A DNA stretch of 64,000 nt, from contig JAMCQR010000065.1 in assembly GCA_023379555.1 (NCBI GenBank), positions 1-64,000 on the forward strand. Direction: 5' to 3'. Both the position numbers and the translations under genes were made by a program. The first letter of the stretch is position 1, and every line of letters starts with the position of its first letter. Origin of the DNA: Thermoplasmatota archaeon. GTDB taxonomy: Archaea > Thermoplasmatota > Thermoplasmata > Thermoplasmatales > GCA-001856825. This document shows positions 27,860 through 36,400 of this stretch, piece by piece. The notes below the pieces were generated by a model. It searched no databases. It was not told the origin of the DNA and saw only the letters and a program-made list of their open reading frames with translations.

Positions 27860-29311
27860 ATGACTTCTGATAGTCAGCAAATACCAGCTAAAAAGAAAAC
27901 TTCTCGGGGCATAATGTATGCGGTAATTATCGTGGTGGTCATAGTAATCATTGCCGCCGTGGCAATTGCACTAACTCTGCCTCACAAACCAACAACGACG
28001 ACAACACCTCCGGCCAGTAAGGTCACAATCACTGTATGGGGATCTGGAAGCGCAGGTGGGGAAGCACAAGCATTCAATGCTAGCCTGGCGTCATTTGAAG
28101 CTCAATATCCTAACATAACCATTAAGGATTCACCTGCAATAAACGTGGGTTCTACGACGTTCCCGACTGCTGCTCATGCGCACAATGCACCGGATGTTTA
28201 CAGGGATACGAGTGATAACGGAGGAGCACTGTATGCAGCAGGGCTTTTGCTCAATCTCACACCATACCTGAATTCCAGCTACATAAACTCATTCACGGCC
28301 GGAACTATAACGGACTGGAAACTTAATGGGGCACTGTATGGGATACCGGTGAATACGAACGGTATTGCTCTGTATTACGACAAGGCACTTGTACCGAACG
28401 GCGTAGCTCCATCCAATGTATGGCAAATGATTCAGGACGCACAGAACGTTACAGCTAAGGGATCAGGATATTACGGACTAGCCTATGGAATAGGAAATGA
28501 CTATGGGTACAGATTTGCAGCATGGTTCCCGGCATTCAATGGCGGAATTTTCAACTCCACACACTACCCTGTTGTCAACAGCAGTCAGGACATTGCAGCA
28601 ATGTCATTCGTCTGGAACTGGACTGTTAAATACCACGTCGACACAGTCGGGCTAACGTTCGCGGATGAACAGAGCCTTTTTGAATCCGGAAAGTCAGCGT
28701 TTATGCTTGACGGACCGTGGGATCAATCCACATACGCAAAGGCATTAGGATCAAACCTTGGCGTTGCTCCAATACCATTTAACAATGCAACTGGATTATG
28801 GCCAGAGCCTCTCTGGGGGTCCGTAGGGTACGTCATATCAAATTCCCAAGCAAGTGGTGCAAACTCCTCACAGATATGGGCATCTCTAAAATTCGTGGAA
28901 TTTATGACCAACAATAATTCCCAGGTACAGTTATTCAAACTGGCTGGCGACCTTCCATCGCTAAAATCCACCGGAAGCTACATTGAGACTCATAATTTCA
29001 ATGACACGGTGATTTCAGGATGGGTTGCCCAGGAAGCTCATACACAACTTTTCCCTAACTTCCCGCAAATGGCAGCATACTGGACGCCATTCCACACAGC
29101 TGCAACAAATCTGGAACAGAATTCATCGAAGGTCACTGTTACAGGGATTATGAACCAGATGGAATCACTAATAATTCAGACTCTAAATTCTGAAGGGATT
29201 CCGTTGACTGTGATACCGGCAAGCGCAACACCAGTACAAGCACCTAATTATGAATTGACACTGCTGCAAATGAGCTCTATATCGATCACGCCTAATATCG
29301 TAAAGCTTTAA
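27860..29311 (+). CDS. malE: Maltose/maltodextrin ABC transporter substrate-binding protein
   Basis: This is the extracellular solute-binding protein of a family 1 (MalE-like) carbohydrate importer, 483 residues. The N terminus has a basic stretch, a single anchor helix (GIMYAVIIVVVIVIIAAVAIAL), and a Thr/Pro linker that keeps the binding domain at the membrane. The binding domain begins VTITVWGSGSAGGEAQAFNA and carries the family's FMLDGPWDQSTYA block. It is directly followed by two permease genes and heads the operon. The exact sugar is inferred from context (GH13, GH31, GH57, TrmB). Confidence 0.9.
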   Translation: MTSDSQQIPAKKKTSRGIMYAVIIVVVIVIIAAVAIALTLPHKPTTTTTPPASKVTITVWGSGSAGGEAQAFNASLASFEAQYPNITIKDSPAINVGSTTFPTAAHAHNAPDVYRDTSDNGGALYAAGLLLNLTPYLNSSYINSFTAGTITDWKLNGALYGIPVNTNGIALYYDKALVPNGVAPSNVWQMIQDAQNVTAKGSGYYGLAYGIGNDYGYRFAAWFPAFNGGIFNSTHYPVVNSSQDIAAMSFVWNWTVKYHVDTVGLTFADEQSLFESGKSAFMLDGPWDQSTYAKALGSNLGVAPIPFNNATGLWPEPLWGSVGYVISNSQASGANSSQIWASLKFVEFMTNNNSQVQLFKLAGDLPSLKSTGSYIETHNFNDTVISGWVAQEAHTQLFPNFPQMAAYWTPFHTAATNLEQNSSKVTVTGIMNQMESLIIQTLNSEGIPLTVIPASATPVQAPNYELTLLQMSSISITPNIVKL

Positions 29312-29341
29312 TTTTTGATATTTTTCTTTTTTATTGTAGTG

Positions 29342-30235
29342 ATGAAAGTGGCCAATAAACTCAGGACCTGGAGTTTAAGATCGCTAATATTCATATTGCC
29401 AGTTATAGTGGTACTGATATTCCTGGATTTTTATCCAATAGCATATAGCATATATATGTCGTTCACTGATTTCGGAGAATTTCATTTCTTCAATTACACG
29501 TTTATTGGGCTTCAAAATTATGTTAGAATCGTTAAATCGGGCTTCCTCTGGACACTCCTTGAGCAGAATGCCATTTATGCGGTTGGAAGCGTAGCGTTGT
29601 TCGCCCCCCTTGGTTTCATCATCGCAATGGTGATGAGCCAGAGGGGACTGAGAGGTAAAACATTTTACAGAACTGCAATATTGTTCCCATGGGCTTACCC
29701 TGCCTTCATTACCATATTGATCTGGCAGGGGATGCTCGATTATAGATTTGGTATAGTGAATGAACTTCTTGAAAAGATTGGAATCAAGCCAATTTACTGG
29801 CTTGGAACTCCAGGGACTGCCATGTTTTCTATAATACTGGTAAATCTCTGGCTGTCATTTCCATATTATACGTATGTGTTTACTTCCGCAATGCAGAGCA
29901 TTCCCTCAGAACTATATGAGGCAGCAGAGATGGATGGATATGGCCCTCTTGGGAGACTGAGGACAATCATAATGCCGATGCTAAGCAGGCAGATAGCATT
30001 CGTTGTCATATTCGGATTCATTTTCACGTGGAACAATTTCTACATCCCATTCCTGTTGACAGGAGGTGGTCCAGGTACCTCCACCCAGATATTAATCACG
30101 TACAGCTACTATTCAGCGTTTTCATATTTGCAGTTCGGGATCGGTGCCGCTTATTCTGTCATATCAATTGCTGTTCTGCTTGTGATAGTCGTGATTGCAA
30201 ACCATTACTCAAAGATGATGACTGTGTTATATTGA
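29342..30235 (+). CDS. malF: Maltodextrin ABC transporter permease, MalF type
   Basis: The integral membrane subunit has about six helices. The coupling (EAA) loop that docks the ATPase is SELYEAAEMDGYGPLGRLRT followed by IIMPML. The frame can be read from TTG 29315, which adds only MIFFFFIVV. ATG 29342 gives a normal N terminus (MKVANKLRTWSLRSLIFILP) and is preferred. It lies about 30 bases after malE and 10 before the second permease. Confidence 0.92.
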   Translation: MKVANKLRTWSLRSLIFILPVIVVLIFLDFYPIAYSIYMSFTDFGEFHFFNYTFIGLQNYVRIVKSGFLWTLLEQNAIYAVGSVALFAPLGFIIAMVMSQRGLRGKTFYRTAILFPWAYPAFITILIWQGMLDYRFGIVNELLEKIGIKPIYWLGTPGTAMFSIILVNLWLSFPYYTYVFTSAMQSIPSELYEAAEMDGYGPLGRLRTIIMPMLSRQIAFVVIFGFIFTWNNFYIPFLLTGGGPGTSTQILITYSYYSAFSYLQFGIGAAYSVISIAVLLVIVVIANHYSKMMTVLY

Positions 30236-30245
30236 GGTGAAATAG

Positions 30246-31112
30246 ATGAAAAATAGCAAGGGAAGATACTACAGAAGAGTCAGGTTAGCCAAGAGGATAG
30301 TGTCCCACTTGTTTCTTATTCTGATTGTTATCTTTTCAATCTTTCCCATATATTACGTTCTGCTGATGTCCCTCTCACCTCTCTCCAATTTATCCCAGAT
30401 GAGCGTTGCCAAGCTTATTCCTAATCCTGCATACCTGACTATAGGCAACTATGCAGCAATTTTATTCCATTATCCTTTCTTGACATGGTTGAAGAATTCG
30501 CTTATATTCAGTGCAAGTGCCACCTTCATTGGAGTTCTGTTGGCAATTTCCTCCGGTCTGGCACTGTCCAGAATGAATATACCTCTCAGAAAGGTAATAC
30601 TCTACATGATGCTTATATTATCCCTGTTTCCGTTTGTCATAATGGTCATACCATTCTATTTCATGTTTTCTGAACTTGGACTGGTAAACACATATACCGG
30701 CCTGATAATTGCGTATTCTGCCGGGGCAGTAATATTTGCATCCTGGCTGATAAAGAATTATGTGGAAATGATCCCGAAGGATTTTGAGGAGGCTGCACAG
30801 ATAGATGGATATACCAGGACGGGAGCTCTGTTCAGGGTATTGCTCCCCATAGCCAGACCTGTGATCATATTTACGCTTGTCCTATCATTCATGGGCCCCT
30901 ACACTGACTATGCCCTTGCTGGACAACTATTGACGGATCCAAACATCTACACCATGGCAATCGGGATGTATTATGTTTCTCAGGGTACCGTATCAATGAA
31001 TTATGGGACATATTCCGCATTCGCAGTTCTGATGGGCGTGCCAATATTCCTGCTATTTTTCGCCTTCCAGAAGTACCTTGTTTCTGGTTTCAGTATCGCA
31101 ATGTATAAATGA
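30246..31112 (+). CDS. malG: Maltodextrin ABC transporter permease, MalG type
   Basis: The second permease subunit has 288 residues and six predicted helices. The EAA loop is PKDFEEAAQIDGYTRTGALF followed by RVLLPIARP. A GGTGA lies five to six bases before the ATG at 30246, a plausible ribosome binding site in the operon. Its 3' end overlaps the convergent MFS gene by 23 bases. The ATPase gene that completes the importer is displaced to 32409. Confidence 0.92.
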   Translation: MKNSKGRYYRRVRLAKRIVSHLFLILIVIFSIFPIYYVLLMSLSPLSNLSQMSVAKLIPNPAYLTIGNYAAILFHYPFLTWLKNSLIFSASATFIGVLLAISSGLALSRMNIPLRKVILYMMLILSLFPFVIMVIPFYFMFSELGLVNTYTGLIIAYSAGAVIFASWLIKNYVEMIPKDFEEAAQIDGYTRTGALFRVLLPIARPVIIFTLVLSFMGPYTDYALAGQLLTDPNIYTMAIGMYYVSQGTVSMNYGTYSAFAVLMGVPIFLLFFAFQKYLVSGFSIAMYK

Positions 31113-32319
31113 CGAATAAGAGCAAAGAGAGCAGCGAGAGGAAGAAAAAGGCAGCGAATAGTGAATATATTGTGATATGTGAGAAAAAAAGGATGACATT
31201 CCCCAGTACTGGCCCACTTCCCAGTGCGAGTGATTGAACAGTATTGAAGGAGCTAACCGATTTCACCTTCCTGTCAGCTCCTCTCAACAGCATTTCGTTG
31301 AATATGTTCAAGGAAGAATTGGATTGAACAACGCCAAAGAGAATGCTCGCTGCAACTGCAGTTACTATGGAATGATTGAATATAAGCAATATTGGCACTG
31401 CAAGGAGCAGCAACACCCCAATTATCAAACTCCTAGAATTCCCTATGATATTTGCCAGTTTCCCCCAATAAATCTGAGATATTATGAAGGAAACTGATAT
31501 CAGAATCATCAACAAGGAATAAAGGGTCAGAGGAATATGCATATAATCGCGGTCAATAAGGTAAAATTGAAAATACGTAATCAGTCCAGATGTGATGATC
31601 CCAAAAAGTCCAACATTCCCCAGGAGAAAGAGGAACTGCCTATCTTTTGAACCTTTGTCAGCCGTGAGTTCACTCCTTAAATTGGAGGAAGGAATGTTCC
31701 TCATGATTAACAGTGAGGCAGTCGAGAATACAAGGGAGATAAGTATCAAGAGCGTGTACTGCAGTCTCTCCTCAAAGCTTATTGAGAATATCCCTATTCC
31801 TATGAACAAGCCGACCAAAGAGAATATTTTCATGTAGAAATTCCTGATTGAGAAATATTGGTTCCTGCTTCCAACAGGTACAAGGAATGGCACCCATAAC
31901 GTCCAGGTCGTACCTGAGAAGGATGCGAAAAATGTCCTGATTGAAAGAAACAGTATTATGAAAACTACGTCATCTGTGAAAGGGATCCGTATGAATAGCA
32001 GGAATACCAGCGGAAGCCACAGTATCCTGTCAAGGAAAGTGATGCTTAAAGTGGTTCTCCGGAGGTCTGTGGCTGCTTTAGAATGGTGATATGCAAAGAA
32101 CTGCGCAATTGGAACTATCAAGAATGGAATTCCAATGATAAGGCCCACAGGGTCTCTGCTCCCGAGGATGAACAGAGTGAGAGGCACAAGGTAATTGGAC
32201 GTAATGCTAGAGTAGACTGACCATAGTATTCCATCACTCAGAGAAAGGTCCATTACTCTTGTCTCGACAGTGCCTTCACCCTTCGCAAATCTCCTGAGCA
32301 TTCGTTCAAATCCAACCAT
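31090..32319 (-). CDS. Major facilitator superfamily transporter
   Basis: The 409-residue protein has about ten to twelve hydrophobic helices (for example YLVPLTLFILGS; FLIVPIAQFFAYHH; LLIMRNIPSS; VGLFGIITSGLITYFQFYLI; LIIGVLLLLAVPILLIF; FSHITIYSLFAAFFFLSLLSLLLF) and no cysteine-rich or large soluble part. It is antisense between malG and malK and shares its promoter region, with a maltodextrin operator copy, with malK. A role in export or import of glucose or maltose is therefore likely. The substrate cannot be read from sequence. Confidence 0.8.
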   Translation of the reverse strand: MVGFERMLRRFAKGEGTVETRVMDLSLSDGILWSVYSSITSNYLVPLTLFILGSRDPVGLIIGIPFLIVPIAQFFAYHHSKAATDLRRTTLSITFLDRILWLPLVFLLFIRIPFTDDVVFIILFLSIRTFFASFSGTTWTLWVPFLVPVGSRNQYFSIRNFYMKIFSLVGLFIGIGIFSISFEERLQYTLLILISLVFSTASLLIMRNIPSSNLRSELTADKGSKDRQFLFLLGNVGLFGIITSGLITYFQFYLIDRDYMHIPLTLYSLLMILISVSFIISQIYWGKLANIIGNSRSLIIGVLLLLAVPILLIFNHSIVTAVAASILFGVVQSNSSLNIFNEMLLRGADRKVKSVSSFNTVQSLALGSGPVLGNVILFFSHITIYSLFAAFFFLSLLSLLLFVIYTLRY

Positions 32320-32332
32320 TATTTCTTATTGT

Positions 32333-32351
32333 TTACTACCAATCGTAATAA
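32333..32351 (+). promoter_or_regulatory. Maltodextrin operator, copy 3 (MFS/malK divergent promoter)
   Basis: TTACTAC-CAATC-GTAATAA matches TTACTAC-N5-GTAGTAA with one difference and is the best full-length copy. It lies 14-32 bases upstream of the MFS start codon, next to an A/T-rich TATA-like stretch, so it would directly cover that promoter. It is 58 bases from the malK GTG. Confidence 0.65.
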
Positions 32352-32408
32352 AATAATTGCGTTAATGAAAAAAATTAATAAGGTGTTTGCATATTCTAAA
32401 TTGATTAC

Positions 32409-33476
32409 GTGGCCACGATTTCCTTAGAAAAACTAACAAAGGATTATGGGAACCATAAAGGGGTCTTCGACCTTGACCTTACCATTGAATCTGGAGAATT
32501 TTTCGTAATACTGGGCCCGAGTGGCTGCGGTAAAACAACAACGCTTCGAATCATCGCAGGACTTGAATATCCAAATTCTGGAAAAGTATACTTGGATGAC
32601 GAAGATATAACTGATTACCCACCAAGAAATAGAAACATGTCAATGGTGTTCCAGAATTATGCCCTTTATCCATTCATGACAGTCAGGGAGAACATCTCCT
32701 TCCCGCTGAAAAAGATGAAAATGGATAAATCGGACATCGATAAGAAGGTAGATGATATGGCATCAGTCCTTTCCATAACAGACATCCTAGATAAGAAGCC
32801 CGGGCAGATTTCAGGAGGTCAGAGACAGAGGGTTGCCCTTGGAAGGGCGATCGTAAAGGAACCCAAAGTTTTCCTGATGGATGAACCATTGTCGAACCTT
32901 GACGCGAAATTGAGAATTGGAATGAGGGCAGAACTGAAAAGGATACAGATGGAACTCAAGACCACTACAGTTTATGTCACTCACGACCAGATAGAGGCAA
33001 TGACCCTTGCAGACAGGGTAGTTGTGATGAATAACGGCAATCTCGAACAACTGGACATGCCAATGAAGATATACGAAAAACCCGCAAATTCTTTCATCGC
33101 ATCATTTCTGGGCGACCCCCCCATTAATTTCCTTGAAGCGGAATTAGCAAAGGAAGGAGAAAATACATTCCTCATTATTGGAGACAACAGGATTATTCTA
33201 AACAGAAACATCGGAAATTATGTTGGCAAGGTTGTCAAGGTAGGTATCAGACCCGAAGACATCAGGATTTCTAATAGCGGGATCAGATCAAAGATAACAT
33301 TTATCCAGCCACTTGGAAGAAGAAGACTGGAGCATTTCAAAATTGCCGCGAATGGAACGGAATTAATCAGAGCATCCAGTGCTGAACAAACGCTCAACGT
33401 GGGAGATGAATGCTTCATTGATTTCAACAATGAAAAAATATTATTATTCAATAAGGAAAATGGAAAAATAATTTAA
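32409..33476 (+). CDS. malK: Maltodextrin ABC transporter ATP-binding protein, MalK type
   Basis: The ATPase subunit has 355 residues. Walker A is GPSGCGKTT (about 36-44), the Q-loop is MVFQNYALYP, the signature is ISGGQRQRVALGRA (Ile in place of the usual Leu), Walker B and D-loop are VFLMDEPLSNLDAKL, and the switch His is in YVTHDQIEAMTL. A C-terminal MalK/UgpC-type regulatory OB domain follows (KVGIRPEDIRI). The start is GTG. It lies apart from malEFG, separated by the antisense MFS gene, but completes that importer. Confidence 0.94.
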   Translation: MATISLEKLTKDYGNHKGVFDLDLTIESGEFFVILGPSGCGKTTTLRIIAGLEYPNSGKVYLDDEDITDYPPRNRNMSMVFQNYALYPFMTVRENISFPLKKMKMDKSDIDKKVDDMASVLSITDILDKKPGQISGGQRQRVALGRAIVKEPKVFLMDEPLSNLDAKLRIGMRAELKRIQMELKTTTVYVTHDQIEAMTLADRVVVMNNGNLEQLDMPMKIYEKPANSFIASFLGDPPINFLEAELAKEGENTFLIIGDNRIILNRNIGNYVGKVVKVGIRPEDIRISNSGIRSKITFIQPLGRRRLEHFKIAANGTELIRASSAEQTLNVGDECFIDFNNEKILLFNKENGKII

Positions 33477-33480
33477 AAAA

Positions 33481-36400
33481 TTATATCTTTCTTTTTCTGG
33501 TAACATAAATTGCCAGTAGGAGCAATAGAATTATCACCACAATAATTCCCGTTATGTAGTAATACAAGTAAGAAGGCGTTGGTGCAGTTTTTGTAATTAT
33601 TGGTGTCTCTGTAAAGCTTATACCTGACTTAAGTTCCCATACGGAGTATTCTGTCTGCCCCTTTTGAAGCCATGAAATGAAAACGGTATAATTAGAACCT
33701 GACTGAGAAAGGAGAATTGATGATTCCAGAATGGGGCTGGAACTTGAAACGATCGTATAATGCTTGTATATGATGAAAGAACCATTCAGCGTCAGATTTG
33801 CCAGCTTGAGATAGAATTGATTGCTTTCAAGCGAAATATAGGAAATCCAGAGGTTTCCGTACGAATTCACTGATATACTAAAGTTCCCTTCGATTCCAGT
33901 AAAGTTTCCATTCACCTTAAATGGCTCTACAGATCCCTTTGCTGCAACAAACCCATCCACTGAACTCCCATTGTAGTAAATTAAGTACTCCCTGCCATTG
34001 TAGAAGGCGCCATTGATACCAGACGTACCATTCCCGATAATGTATGAGTTCAAGGTTCCACTGGTTACATTATACATTAACAATGTATACTGGTAAAGCT
34101 TGCCTGCATTTGGACCTGAGTAGAAAGTCATGAAAATTTGGTTTCCTTGGCCACTGAAAACATTTCCAATCTTTCCATAGTAATGGTTTATGCTCTTCAG
34201 GACTTTGATGGCTCCGCTTGCAGGATTCAGTTGTATTATGTATATTGTACCACCAATTATTTCCGCCCCTGATATGATGTTTCCAGATGAGGTTACTGAT
34301 ACTTGCGATATGCCATTTGTACCAGCTACCATTCCTTGATAATTCCAAATTTTTCCGTCGCTCGATTCTGCCAAATACATGTTATTGACGCCAGTCCGGT
34401 TCGATATGAATAGTTCGAAGTACTGGTCCCCAACCTTTAGCAGATTCAGATTCGTATAATTCGAGTAATTGAATTGTACTGCCGAAACTGTTGAATTTTT
34501 AAGAAGCGGAAGGCTGATCGGATAAAGGGTTGCTAGCTGATGAGGGGCATACTGGAGCGCACTCTGCTGAGTAATGTTTCCTTCTCCAACCGTTGCTGGA
34601 GCGATGTATGCGTATATGTTCGAACTCCAAGGTGGGTCTCCACCGCCGCCCTGCCATCCTCCATTGGTTGTGTTCACTGCATCGACGATCCTCCATCCAT
34701 TTACTCCATAACCATCATACGAGCCTGAAATTATTATGTAACTGTAATCTTCTATGTTGTAACCAATGTATGACAGTGGAATGGAGACGCTTATGTTTCC
34801 AGTCGTATAATTGACGGAAGAAGATATTCCATTAGTGTATTGATCCCCCTTATAGTTCTGGACATAGATTGCCCATCCTGAAATATATATCATGGATTGC
34901 CAAGGTGCGCTTGAGTTCGCATTTGGACCTGCACCAAGATAAGTTGCTCCAGGAAGATTCTTCTGCGAAACGTAAACGGATATGATCTGGTTGCTGAAAC
35001 CAATGGGTCCTCCCCATATGTTCCAGAGCTGGCCATAAGTGAAATTCCATTTGACAAAATTTGAATTCATAGAGACATTGACCCATTTCAGATCCAGAGA
35101 CCCCGGAGGTATCTGTCCGGGCTGATCAGGATAAGTATAGTTTCCAGGTCCGTTCGGAGGAACAGTATTGTGGATTGAAGATATGGGATAAAAGGTAGCA
35201 AGTGATGTCGGAAGTGATACTGATATTGGTGACAGCATTGAGTTGCCATTGGTGCCATTGTAAATTTCGAGTCCAATTTTGAATGACTGGCCTGGGTAAA
35301 GCTGTAAGTAAGTGAGAGGTATTGCTAGCTGGATGACGTTACCTATAACTACTGGAGTATTCACATCCTGTGACTGGAATTCCAGTGTGTTCAACCCCGT
35401 GGCCGCGTATAGCGAATACTCCCCTGATAGTGAACCAGACTGGAAGGTGTAAGGGTTGAATTCAGCAACGTAACTGGCAGGGAATCCTAAGGCATAATTC
35501 CCTTGAAGCGCAGCGTATATCGCAAATGGATTATCGTTGGCCACTGACGCCGGCAGTTCTGGATTGGCCGCAGAGATGTAAACATCCAGATTCATATTTC
35601 TATTCACGAGCAGATATTGAGGGTTGAATGTTGTCTGGATTTCAAGATACAAATTGGATGGATCGTATGCTATGGAAAGATTTCGTATATATTGTGAATT
35701 TGACGTATATATCGTTGCCCCGGACCACGTGTTATTGTTGGTTATTGAGAATGCATTTCCATAATTTGTGCCCTGTACTGCCTGCTGGTACCCAGTAAGT
35801 TGTGGTGTATGGGAAGCATTCATATTACCGGTTACTGTTGGGGCAATAGATGGATAACTGTTATTCAGAAGGAACTGGGGAACTGGAATTCCAAGCTGGT
35901 CCAAGCTGTAAATGAGATTGTGCTTGAAAATATAGTCGAATGGTGCAGTGTTCGAACCACTTATGTCCCACGGTGCGGTCGTGAAGAACCAATCGCTCCC
36001 TTCATCTGCGTATATACCGAACCATGCTCTTGAATAATTACCCATGATGTCATTTGTCTTCAGGTACTCTTCCATGGTCGTATAATTTATTACTTGCTGA
36101 ATGCCATGACTGTTCCCATAGTTCAAAACCTCCTGCCTGACAAAATTAAGTGCTACCCAGTAGAAATCCTGTACCTGATAACCGGACCATTGTTCAAGAC
36201 TTGGATTGCTCTGGTACGGAGCCGCCGATCCTGTCCCTCTATTCCAGGAACCAGTTGCCACATGGGCTATTACTGGGGCAGTCATGTTGTTAGATTTCAT
36301 GAACTGTATGTATTGACTGGGAGTCACTGTTCTTACATAGGATGAATTCTGTTCCAGAGCTGAATAAAGCTGCTGCAGGAACGGGACTCCGTCCATTGCG

